From the NCBI GenBank assembly GCA_002422205.1, contig DITS01000018.1, positions 1 to 5,197 of the forward strand: 5,197 nt of DNA, written 5' to 3'. The DNA comes from Alphaproteobacteria bacterium UBA6178 (GTDB lineage Bacteria > Pseudomonadota > Alphaproteobacteria > Rickettsiales > UBA3002). Position numbers and translations under genes: made by a program. Shown piece by piece: positions 1 to 5,197 of this stretch. Positions within the stretch are counted from its first letter, which is position 1; each line of letters starts with the position of its first letter. The notes under the pieces were generated by a model. It saw nothing but the letters and a program-made list of their open reading frames with translations, was not told the origin of the DNA and ran no database searches.

Positions 1-9
1 TGGGATGAG

Positions 10-35
10 ATGCTGGCGTCGAGCGTCAGCATGAC
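10..35 (+). repeat. Palindromic element, copy A (hairpin followed by TGAC)
   Basis: Positions 10-18 (ATGCTGGCG) pair with 24-32 (CGTCAGCAT) in a 9-bp stem with one G-U wobble, around a 5-nt loop. TGACGAAGGAT starts at the last base of the stem. The same architecture, with the T of TGAC closing the stem against an A, recurs in the copies at 64-101 and 161-198. That makes this a divergent member of the same family. It is intergenic as far as can be seen, and its function is unknown. Confidence 0.5.
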
Positions 36-63
36 GAAGGATAAAGAATGAGGACAGGGAAGA

Positions 64-101
64 AAGGCCAGACCCCGTCCTACGACGGGGTGACAAGGTT
101 A
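64..101 (+). repeat. Palindromic element, copy B (38 bp)
   Basis: This 38-bp unit begins AAGGC and ends TGACAAGGTTA. An 8-bp perfect stem (72-79 with 84-91, ACCCCGTC/GACGGGGT) has a 4-nt loop. It aligns without gaps to copy C at 161-198. The flanks are nearly identical, and four of the eight stem pairs differ, each by a double change that keeps the pairing. That pattern suggests selection on the folded form. Confidence 0.7.
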
Positions 102-110
102 CATGATACC

Positions 111-146
111 GTCATCCTCGGGGCGGCATCGCCGATCCCGGGGATC
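111..146 (-). repeat. Palindromic element, copy D (inverted orientation)
   Basis: Read on the minus strand this copy has the same layout as the others. Positions 114-122 (ATCCTCGGG) pair with 137-145 (CCCGGGGAT) in a 9-bp stem with one wobble. A further short GC-rich inner stem lies around 122-133, and GTCAT at 111-115 is the complement of the ATGAC that closes the other copies. It faces copy C, with a TACTTG/CAAGTA mini-hairpin (147-161) between them. The pair therefore forms a larger inverted arrangement over 111-191. Confidence 0.55.
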
Positions 147-160
147 TACTTGAAGCAAGT

Positions 161-198
161 AAGGCTGGATTCCCGCTGTCGCGGGAATGACAAGATTA
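161..198 (+). repeat. Palindromic element, copy C (38 bp, dRS3-like core)
   Basis: The 38-bp unit runs from AAGGC to TGACAAGATTA. An 8-bp perfect stem (169-176 with 181-188) encloses a 4-nt loop. The core fits ATTCCC-N8-GGGAAT, the pattern described for Neisseria dRS3 repeats. Similar GTCATTCCCGC-type palindromes are common between genes in many proteobacteria, so the match does not indicate a Neisseria origin. It is the closest relative of copy B in this window. Confidence 0.7.
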
Positions 199-367
199 GA
201 TAGGAAAAAAGTAAGCACGAGGACAGGGTCCGAGCCTTGAGTCGCGAAGCGTTAGGCGCATTGCGCAAGGCCAGTAGCCCGGAGCAGAAGCGAGCATAAA
301 AACCATCAAACCGTCACTAAACTGACACATGCATTTGCTAAGATGAGGCATGACATTGGGAGGTGTT
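199..367. other. Intergenic stretch with a possible structured segment, no supported gene
   Basis: No gene can be supported here. Positions 234-239 (GCCTTG) can pair with 266-271 (CAAGGC). Two small hairpins fit inside: 243-245 with 249-251 (CGC-GAA-GCG), and 256-259 with 263-266. One frame is open from 204 to 299 but has no ATG. The last 50 bases, up to the ribosome binding site at 358-363, are AT-rich and presumably hold the promoter of the next small ORF. TAAGAT at 339-344 could be a -10 box, but I see no -35 at proper spacing. Confidence 0.3.
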
Positions 368-529
368 ATGCGCTCATTTATTAAGCTGGTATTTCTGCCA
401 TTAACACTGGGGATTGCCGCTATCTGGATTACAATCGGCTTTGCAGCGTCGTCTTTTCGCTTTGGTATTACCTATTTTTCCACCATTTGCGTGATACTGG
501 TGCTGGGCTACGTCACGATGCAGATTTAG
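368..529 (+). CDS. Possible small two-helix membrane protein (53 aa), unknown function
   Basis: This ORF of 53 codons starts at ATG 368 and stops at TAG 527-529. GGGAGG at 358-363 is a good ribosome binding site four bases before the start. The product is strongly hydrophobic. After MRSFIK comes a first helix at about residues 5-27 (rich in L, I, A, with one W), then a short SSFRF turn. A second helix spans about residues 32-49, and a polar tail ends in MQI. Together these suggest a hairpin-like inner-membrane miniprotein. I do not recognise a family. The last 17 bases overlap the end of metF on the opposite strand. Chance ORFs of this size are common, so the case rests on the ribosome binding site plus the clean two-helix hydropathy. 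No domain evidence supports it. Confidence 0.45.
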   Translation: MRSFIKLVFLPLTLGIAAIWITIGFAASSFRFGITYFSTICVILVLGYVTMQI

Positions 530-1379
530 GCGCAGCAATACCCAGCAACTGGCAGACCGGCATCACCAGATCGGCACGATTAAGCGTATAGAAATGAAGG
601 CTTTTAGCGCCTGCTTTCACTAAATCCTCGCATTGGGCAAAGGCCACATCGATGGCGCGCAAACGATGCAGCTCCGGCTCGTCTTCCAGCCCGGAAAATA
701 AAGTATGAATATGCGCTGGCACCGACGTGCCACACATGGCGCTGAAACGCACCATCTGGGCGTAATTGCCGATGGGGAGCACGCCGGGTGTGACTTCGAT
801 GCTAATGCCCGCTTTAGCCAGCTTATCCATAAAACGTTCATAATGCGCGATATCGAAAAAATATTGCGTGATGGCGCGGGTGGCACCGGCATCCACTTTG
901 CGTTTCAGATGATCAATATCGGCCTGCGGGCTGCTGGCTTCCGGATGCGTTTCGGGATAGGCGGCGACGCTGATTTCGAAATCGGCGATGGCACGCAACC
1001 CGATCGTCAGATCATCGGCATAAGCATAGCCTTGCGGATGCGGCACATAATGCGGCTGGTCCTTGGGCGCGTCGCCGCGCAACGCTACAATATGGCGCAC
1101 GCCTGCCTGCCAGTATTCACGCGCGATGGTGTCAATTTCATCGCGGTTGGCCCCCACACAGGTGAGGTGCGCCGCAGGCTCCAGCGCCGTGTCGCGGCGG
1201 ATGCGCGCCACCAGCGCATGCGTGCGCTCGCGCGTGGTGCCGCCCGCGCCGTATGTCACGGAAACAAAGCGCGGACCTAGCGGCGCCAGCTGTTCAATCG
1301 CCTGCCACAAGGAGGCTTCGAGCTCCGCTGATTTGGGCGGAAAAAATTCAAATGATACCTGTGGCTGGTTATGTGACAT
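513..1379 (-). CDS. metF: Methylenetetrahydrofolate reductase [NAD(P)H]
   Basis: MetF reduces 5,10-methylenetetrahydrofolate to 5-methyltetrahydrofolate with an FAD cofactor. The product is the methyl donor for methionine synthesis. The enzyme is cytosolic and folds as a TIM barrel. Starting at ATG 1379 the protein is 288 aa, close to the usual 290-300. Visible family blocks are SFEFFPP (9-15, with the conserved acidic E11), VTYGAGGTTR (41-50), HLTCVG (71-76), LRGD (100-103), AAYPETHPEA (139-148), ATRAITQYFFD (166-176), TPGVLPI (197-203) and HFYTLNR (262-268). An in-frame ATG at 1439 would add 20 residues (MMCFPHLL..) that do not resemble the family. AGGGA a few bases before 1379 supports the shorter form. 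It stands alone, with no metE, metH or regulator gene in view. Its stop codon lies inside the 3' end of the small ORF on the other strand. Confidence 0.96.
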   Translation of the reverse strand: MSHNQPQVSFEFFPPKSAELEASLWQAIEQLAPLGPRFVSVTYGAGGTTRERTHALVARIRRDTALEPAAHLTCVGANRDEIDTIAREYWQAGVRHIVALRGDAPKDQPHYVPHPQGYAYADDLTIGLRAIADFEISVAAYPETHPEASSPQADIDHLKRKVDAGATRAITQYFFDIAHYERFMDKLAKAGISIEVTPGVLPIGNYAQMVRFSAMCGTSVPAHIHTLFSGLEDEPELHRLRAIDVAFAQCEDLVKAGAKSLHFYTLNRADLVMPVCQLLGIAAPKSAS

Positions 1380-1662
1380 GCTCTGTTCCCTACGCTCCCC
1401 AATGTGTCTTTTTAGCAACAAGTGAGGAAAACACATCACGCCCCCGCCTTTTACGCTAAATCCTTACCGACAAGTCACCTAGAACGCACTAGCATGTCAA
1501 GCGATTTACGTTGCATTAATCTTTCTGTGCTGTAATCACAGCGAGATGATTTGTGCGGAATAAATCGGCGAGCGGTTTAAACAAATATTAAACTTCTGAT
1601 GGTTTAAATGGCATGCACGGCAGAAAATAAAAAACGACAAGCGTAAAAAAAGGGATTCGATA
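1380..1662. promoter_or_regulatory. Divergent intergenic region between metF and mlaA
   Basis: This 283-bp stretch must carry the start signals for metF (leftward) and mlaA (rightward). On the minus strand an exact TTGACA lies at 1495-1500, but the hexamer 17 bp downstream of it (TGACTT) is a poor -10, so I do not call it a promoter. A 14-bp inverted repeat, GCTGT-AATC-ACAGC, sits at 1529-1542 and could be an operator. GGTTTAAA occurs twice in direct orientation, at 1574-1581 and 1601-1608 (27 bp apart), in the AT-rich part upstream of mlaA. No riboswitch could be assigned. Confidence 0.35.
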
Positions 1663-2385
1663 ATGTTCAAAAAAGCGGTGTTAGCAGTATTGTTGATACA
1701 AGGGTTGGTTGCATGCGCACCGGTACAGGATGTCGCCACCACGCCTGAAGATCCGTATGAACCATTTAACCGTCAGGTTTTCGCATTTAACGAAGTGGTG
1801 GACACGTTTGTGTTGCGCCCTGTGGCGGAAGTTTACCGTTTTGTGCTGCCCGAAGTGGCGCGCACCGGCGTATCGAATGCGCTGAGCAACTTCTATGAAC
1901 CCGTGACCATGGTGAATGCGCTGTTGCAGCTCGATGGCGAGCGCGCGATGACGTCTTTCTGGCGCTTTATGCTCAACACCACGCTGGGCTTCGGCGGTCT
2001 GTATGACTTCGCCGGTGAGAATACCGAGCTGAAATATCGCGGTGAAGATTTTGGTCAGACCATCGGCGTATGGTCGGATAATACCGACAGCGCCTATCTG
2101 GTATTGCCGATTTTGGGCCCGAGCACCACGCGTGACGCATTTGGCCGTGTGGTCGATGTGGGCTTAAACCCCTGGACCTGGGCGTTGGAATCGGGCGAAA
2201 GCATTGCGATTGCGGTGACCAAAGGCGTGTCGGATCGTGAAAAAGCGATCGATCTGATCGATGAGATTTACGATACCTCGCTTGATCCCTACACCACGAT
2301 CCGTAGCGGGTATCTGCAACGTCGCAAGGCGCAGATTCTCAACACCCATAATCCCAAAGATCAGGCTTACCCGAACATTGACTAA
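1663..2385 (+). CDS. mlaA: MlaA/VacJ family outer-membrane lipoprotein
   Basis: MlaA is the outer-membrane part of the Mla lipid-asymmetry pathway. It removes phospholipids from the outer leaflet and hands them to periplasmic MlaC. The 240-aa product starts with a lipoprotein signal peptide: MFKK, a hydrophobic stretch, then the lipobox LVAC with the lipidated cysteine at residue 18. Family blocks follow: DPYEPFNR (30-37), SNALSNFYEPVTMVNALLQ (71-89), LGFGGLYD (108-115), EDFGQTIGVW (128-137) and YLVLPILGPST (145-155), then LDPYTTIR near the C terminus (207-214). AGGGA at 1651-1655, seven bases before the ATG, supports this start. The gene is followed after 43 bp by mlaC on the same strand, so the two probably form an operon. 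The length is normal and nothing looks broken. Confidence 0.95.
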   Translation: MFKKAVLAVLLIQGLVACAPVQDVATTPEDPYEPFNRQVFAFNEVVDTFVLRPVAEVYRFVLPEVARTGVSNALSNFYEPVTMVNALLQLDGERAMTSFWRFMLNTTLGFGGLYDFAGENTELKYRGEDFGQTIGVWSDNTDSAYLVLPILGPSTTRDAFGRVVDVGLNPWTWALESGESIAIAVTKGVSDREKAIDLIDEIYDTSLDPYTTIRSGYLQRRKAQILNTHNPKDQAYPNID

Positions 2386-2428
2386 TGGCGTGATGTCCAT
2401 TACATAGTCATTTTTCAAGGAGAAGCGG

Positions 2429-3019
2429 ATGAAGCGTTTATTAGCGGTAATAGTTTTATATCTGGGTGCAACAGCTGGAGCTTACGCCTCGGCGGATGAA
2501 GTGGCCCAATTTGCAGACCGGCTGGCAGGCGATGCGTTGGAAATCGTGAAGGACGAATCCACACCCAAAGCGCAAAAACAAGCGCAGCTAGAGAATTTAT
2601 TCCGTAATTATGTGGATATTCCGTGGGTAGCGCGCTTTGTGCTGGGCACCCATTGGCGCGCCGCAACGCCCGAGCAACAACAGGCTTATCTGCAAAATTA
2701 CGAAGCCTTTGTGCTGAAAAACTATACTGCCCGACTCACCAACTATACCGGCCAGCAATATAAAATTCTCCATACCCGCGATGAAGGTGAGGGCGAATAT
2801 TTGCTGACCATGGAACTGGTGAACACCAATGAGCCTAATGTAATGGTGGATTACCGTATCCGCACGCAAGAAAGCGGCGGCTATAAGATTATGGATATCG
2901 TGGTGGAAGGTGTGAGTATGATTACCACCCAGCGTTCTGAATTCGGCTCGGTCGTCAACCGCAACGGGTTGGACGGGCTGATCGAAGCACTCGGCAAAAA
3001 AGCTGCCAAATCCAGCTAA
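2429..3019 (+). CDS. mlaC: MlaC/Ttg2D family periplasmic phospholipid-binding protein
   Basis: MlaC is the soluble carrier that shuttles phospholipid between MlaA in the outer membrane and the MlaFEDB ABC complex in the inner membrane. The 196-aa product has an export signal (MKRLLAVIVLYLGATAG), with a plausible signal peptidase I site after AYA at residue 20. The mature part matches the Ttg2/MlaC family. It has a helical N-terminal segment, then FRNYVDIPWVARFVLGTHWR (58-77), the TPEQQQAYLQNYEAFVLKNY region (80-99), a strand-rich section around YLLTMELV and VDYRI, and the GYKIMDIVVEGVSM block (151-164). That block is followed by TTQRSEFGSVVNRNG and GLIEALGKKA. AAGGAG at 2417-2422 is six bases before the ATG. 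The remaining mla genes are not in the window. The gene runs towards a minus-strand neighbour, with a 23-bp gap. Confidence 0.93.
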   Translation: MKRLLAVIVLYLGATAGAYASADEVAQFADRLAGDALEIVKDESTPKAQKQAQLENLFRNYVDIPWVARFVLGTHWRAATPEQQQAYLQNYEAFVLKNYTARLTNYTGQQYKILHTRDEGEGEYLLTMELVNTNEPNVMVDYRIRTQESGGYKIMDIVVEGVSMITTQRSEFGSVVNRNGLDGLIEALGKKAAKSS

Positions 3020-3039
3020 CATACTGCGGGTCAATAAAG

Positions 3040-3069
3040 GCCTTAAAACATTTTGGTGAAAATTAAGGC
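3040..3069 (-). terminator. Weak stem-loop across the prepilin stop codon
   Basis: GCCTTAA (3040-3046) and TTAAGGC (3063-3069) form a 7-bp stem. An inner ATTTT/AAAAT pairing (3050-3054 with 3059-3063) competes for one outer base. Read on the minus strand the hairpin is followed by CTTTATT, a weak T-rich tail, so it may end the prepilin transcript. On the plus strand there is no T tract, so it is a poor terminator for mlaC. The stop codon of the minus-strand gene lies inside the stem. Confidence 0.3.
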
Positions 3070-3849
3070 GCACTCCTTGGCTTTGATCGTGAGTGCATAT
3101 TCGGCTGCGAGATCATTCGTATTCGCAGCTGTCGTGCAAGTATTAGCACCAAACACCGAGTGGCTTCGGGCGATAATGCTGCCATAAGCTGGGCGTCCGT
3201 CATCTATTTTTGTATCAATATTCCACGCCTCTTCCGGCGTGAGAATACCTGCGGAAGGCGGGGCACCAAAATTCGCTGCACCAAAAACGAGTACATTCGC
3301 TGGAAACCCGCCGGGCAAGGTAAAATTACGAGTGGGCGAGTTAATGACCGTCATGGTATTTGCGGCAAATCCCCAGCCGCCATTAGCAAGTTTTGATCGG
3401 GGGACATTGGTATCTATGGTGGCGTTGTTGCAATCGGCAAAAGCCGTGCGGCCTGTATAGGTGCCTTCGATGAGTCCTGCTAACGCCAGATGCTTCCAGA
3501 GCTGAAACCCCTCAGTGCCTACATTTATGACATTCACCCCGCAGTCGATGACTCCATTGCCGTTCCCATCGCATGCACCGGTGGCAGAGCCGGCAGCACC
3601 GGAATTGGTCGTACAAGTGGCCGCAACATTGTCCGTGAGCCAGAAACGCGTGGCATCCTTAAAGTCACCAGGAAGCGCTGCATATTTATCACGAAACGTC
3701 TGAAAAGACGTATAATGACGAGCAGCTTCATTGGATATGGCGCGTAGTTCCGCAGCACGAATGAGCGATTGACCCGAAAGAATGCCCCCGGTCAACAATC
3801 CGAGAATGACCAGAACAATGCTGAGCTCAACCAGTGAAAATCCGCGCAT
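3043..3849 (-). CDS. Type IV prepilin-like protein with N-terminal cleavage/methylation motif
   Basis: From ATG 3847-3849 the product is 268 aa. It opens MRG|FSLVELS, then a hydrophobic helix (IVLVILGLLTGGIL). This is the prepilin peptidase signature, with cleavage expected after G3 and the conserved glutamate at position 5 of the mature protein. GGGGAG at 3855-3860, five bases upstream, supports this start. An ATG at 3885 is unlikely because it would lie only about 6 nt into the predicted transcript. The body resembles the long prepilin-type proteins of proteobacteria, with an ALPGDF block near residue 58, FQLWKHLALAGLIEG (115-129) and PEEAWNIDTKIDDGRP (205-220). DGNGNGVID (94-102) looks like a calcium loop and is flanked by C93 and C103. 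There are six cysteines in all (79, 93, 103, 140, 238, 260), so disulfides are possible. No pilus or secretion machinery genes are nearby. Whether it builds a pilus, a type II secretion pseudopilus or something else cannot be told. Confidence 0.85.
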   Translation of the reverse strand: MRGFSLVELSIVLVILGLLTGGILSGQSLIRAAELRAISNEAARHYTSFQTFRDKYAALPGDFKDATRFWLTDNVAATCTTNSGAAGSATGACDGNGNGVIDCGVNVINVGTEGFQLWKHLALAGLIEGTYTGRTAFADCNNATIDTNVPRSKLANGGWGFAANTMTVINSPTRNFTLPGGFPANVLVFGAANFGAPPSAGILTPEEAWNIDTKIDDGRPAYGSIIARSHSVFGANTCTTAANTNDLAAEYALTIKAKECALIFTKMF

Positions 3850-3898
3850 ACAATCTCCCCTTACCAGCATCAGGTGCTTTCGCATTCCTCATGGAATC

Positions 3899-3927
3899 AT
3901 TATAACAAAAAAGACTGGGGGAAACAA
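3899..3927 (-). promoter_or_regulatory. Probable sigma70-type promoter of the prepilin gene
   Basis: Read on the minus strand, a perfect TATAAT (3899-3904) lies 17 bp downstream of TTGTTT (3922-3927), which matches the -35 consensus at three of six positions. Transcription would begin near 3892, giving a leader of about 43 nt before ATG 3849. The site lies in the 112-bp gap after ettA, so the prepilin gene can be expressed separately from ettA although both face the same way. I saw no terminator hairpin after ettA, so read-through is possible. Confidence 0.6.
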
Positions 3928-3961
3928 TTAGTAAAGAGTGGATAAGAGGTAGTGAGGACCC

Positions 3962-5197
3962 TTACGCTGCGCGGGAAATTGGCTTATATTTGATACGGGT
4001 AGGGGTGAGGGCATAATCGCCGAGGCGGCGTTTGCGGTCTTCCTCATATTCCTGATAATTGCCTTCAAACCACTCCACATGCGAGTCGCCTTCATAAGCC
4101 AGAATATGCGTGGCGATGCGATCTAAAAACCAGCGATCATGGCTGATGATGACGGCGCAACCGGCGAAATTGAGTAAAGCCTCTTCGAGCGCGCGCAGGG
4201 TTTCGACATCGAGATCATTGGTCGGCTCATCGAGCAGCAACACATTGGCACCGGATTTGAGCATTTTCGCCAGATGCACGCGGTTGCGCTCCCCGCCGGA
4301 CAAATTGCCGACTTTCTTTTGCTGATCGGGCCCTTTGAAATTAAACCAAGAGCAATAGGCGCGGCTTTTGACTTCCTGTTTGCCCAGCGCAATCACATCG
4401 AGACCGGCGGAGATTTCCTCCCAGACGGTGGCATTGTCATTGAGCGAATCGCGCGATTGATCAATATAGCCCAGCTGCACCGAATCACCAATGGCAAGCG
4501 AGCCTTTATCGGGCTGCTCTTGCTGCGTGATCATGCGAAACAGCGTGGTTTTACCCGCACCGTTAGGGCCAATCACGCCAACAATACCGCCCGGCGGCAG
4601 GCGGAAATCCAGCCCCTCAATCAACAGCTTATCGCCGAAAGATTTGGATAGCCCCTTGGCTTCGATCACATTCTCGCCCAGCCGCTGCGCGGTGGGGATC
4701 ACGATTTTGGTCTCACCAATGCGCTTTTCGCTTTCTTGTTTGACCAGATCGTCGAAGGCTTTGATACGCGCTTTGGACTTGGATTGACGCGCTTTGGGCG
4801 AGGAGCGCACCCAGTCCAGCTCGTCCTGAATTTGTTTCTGGCGCGAAGATTCTTCCTTCTCCTCGGATGCAAGCTGCTTGGCTTTTTGCTCCAGCCAGCC
4901 CGAATAATTGCCCTCATAGGGGCGGCCTTCGCCACGATCAAGCTCGAGCGTCCAGCTGGTGATATTATCGAGGAAATAACGATCATGGGTGACCATTACC
5001 ACGGTGCCGGTGTAATCGCGTAAATGGCGCTCCAGCCATGCCACCGATTCGGCATCCAGATGGTTGGTCGGCTCATCGAGCAGCAAAATATCGGGCTTTT
5101 CCAGCAGCAATTTAGCCAGCGCCACGCGACGTTTTTCCCCACCCGATAGCTTGTCGATTGCCGCATCAGCCGGTGGGCAGCGCAGCGCTTCCATCGC
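3962..5197 (-). CDS. ettA: Energy-dependent translational throttle protein EttA (ABC-F ATPase), 5' end outside window
   Basis: EttA is a cytosolic ABC-F protein that binds the ribosomal E site and gates entry into the elongation cycle according to ATP/ADP level. The visible part is 411 codons and the family is about 555, so roughly 145 N-terminal residues, including the first Walker A, lie past the right edge. An ATG at 5192-5194 is internal. Counting from it, the first ATPase domain shows LSGGEKRRVALAK (16-28), Walker B with catalytic E41 (LLLDEPTNHLD) and H70. The charged linker that contacts tRNA and ribosome follows (about 101-150, SSPKARQSKSKARIKAFDDL). The second ATPase domain has GPNGAGKTT (209-217), LSGGERNRVHLAK (298-310), E323 in LLLDEPTNDLD and H352. 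The C terminus, NYQEYEEDRKRRLG..LTPTRIKYKPI, is characteristic of EttA and separates it from Uup and YheS. It ends 112 bp before the prepilin start. Confidence 0.95.
   Translation of the reverse strand, partial: AMEALRCPPADAAIDKLSGGEKRRVALAKLLLEKPDILLLDEPTNHLDAESVAWLERHLRDYTGTVVMVTHDRYFLDNITSWTLELDRGEGRPYEGNYSGWLEQKAKQLASEEKEESSRQKQIQDELDWVRSSPKARQSKSKARIKAFDDLVKQESEKRIGETKIVIPTAQRLGENVIEAKGLSKSFGDKLLIEGLDFRLPPGGIVGVIGPNGAGKTTLFRMITQQEQPDKGSLAIGDSVQLGYIDQSRDSLNDNATVWEEISAGLDVIALGKQEVKSRAYCSWFNFKGPDQQKKVGNLSGGERNRVHLAKMLKSGANVLLLDEPTNDLDVETLRALEEALLNFAGCAVIISHDRWFLDRIATHILAYEGDSHVEWFEGNYQEYEEDRKRRLGDYALTPTRIKYKPISRAA

Larger units (their letters stand above)
44..228. repeat. Imperfect 16-bp direct repeat (44-59 and 213-228)
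   Basis: The two segments AAGAATGAGGACAGGG (44-59) and AAGCACGAGGACAGGG (213-228) match at 14 of 16 positions and share an exact GAGGACAGGG core. Each lies downstream of a plus-strand hairpin element (copy A and copy C). The simplest reading is that they are the distal part of a longer repeat unit, with a small length difference between copies. They could also be a flanking duplication, but nothing between them looks like a transposable element. Confidence 0.5.

Noticed and set aside
1..51. A frame open from the left edge to TGA 49-51, as if it were the tail of an upstream gene.
   Set aside because: It is only 16 codons, and most of it lies in hairpin copy A and its tail. It cannot be told from repeat sequence.
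10..198. The regularly placed hairpins as a CRISPR array.
   Set aside because: The copies differ in stem sequence, spacing and orientation, and there are no identical repeats or uniform spacers.
204..299. A 31-codon open frame ending at TAA 297-299.
   Set aside because: There is no ATG and no ribosome binding site, and it overlaps the repeat tail. It may be a gene remnant, but nothing supports that.
705..1280. A plus-strand frame of 191 codons opposite metF.
   Set aside because: It is the antisense shadow of metF, whose family motifs run through the whole interval. The plus-strand translation shows no recognisable domain.
1380..1439. The longer metF reading frame starting at 1439.
   Set aside because: The extra 20 residues do not resemble MetF N termini, and the ribosome binding site favours 1379.
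1380..1445. CGTGAT and GCTAAAAAG in the metF leader, reminiscent of the 3' half of a SAM-II riboswitch.
   Set aside because: The spacing between the two blocks is about twice that of SAM-II, and no matching P1 stem could be found upstream. An Infernal search with the SAM-II and SAM-V models would settle it.
1472..1500. TTGACA on the minus strand as the -35 of a metF promoter.
   Set aside because: The hexamers 16 to 18 bp downstream do not resemble TATAAT, so only half of a promoter is present.
1526..1540. TGTGC-N5-TCACA resembling a CRP site.
   Set aside because: The spacer is one base shorter than the TGTGA-N6-TCACA consensus and the left half-site has a mismatch.
5192..5194. The ATG at 5192-5194 as the true start of ettA.
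   Set aside because: The frame is open to the window edge, and the following sequence aligns to the region just before the first LSGGE signature. The gene therefore continues outside the window.

Overview
The window looks like chromosomal DNA from a Gram-negative bacterium, most likely an alphaproteobacterium. The support is an outer-membrane MlaA lipoprotein paired with a periplasmic MlaC, a type IV-type prepilin, EttA, a moderate GC content, and palindromic intergenic elements of the GTCAT..(stem)..ATGAC kind. The sequence alone does not fix genus or order. No mobile element, CRISPR array, rRNA or tRNA gene was seen.

Layout. Positions 1-367 hold no gene that can be supported. They carry four short palindromic elements of one apparent family and a 16-bp imperfect direct repeat. 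A possible 53-residue, two-helix membrane miniprotein follows (368-529, +). Its 3' end overlaps the end of metF (complement 513-1379), which encodes 5,10-methylenetetrahydrofolate reductase. A 283-bp divergent intergenic region separates metF from a two-gene unit on the + strand: mlaA (1663-2385) and mlaC (2429-3019). That unit converges on a minus-strand prepilin-like gene (3043-3849), which has its own good sigma70-type promoter at 3899-3927. The right end is a 5'-truncated ettA (complement 3962-5197), whose first ATP-binding loop lies beyond the window.

How the genes relate. Only mlaA and mlaC form a clear functional unit. MlaA extracts mislocalised phospholipid from the outer leaflet of the outer membrane and MlaC carries it across the periplasm. 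The inner-membrane ABC complex (MlaFEDB) is not in view. MetF (one-carbon metabolism), the prepilin (surface fibre or secretion) and EttA (translation control) are independent housekeeping or accessory functions.

Most of the window is ordinary. The parts worth a second look are the covarying hairpin repeats at the left end, the small membrane ORF overlapping metF tail to tail, and the isolated prepilin with a cysteine-bracketed calcium-loop-like motif. I found no evidence for an undescribed multi-gene system.
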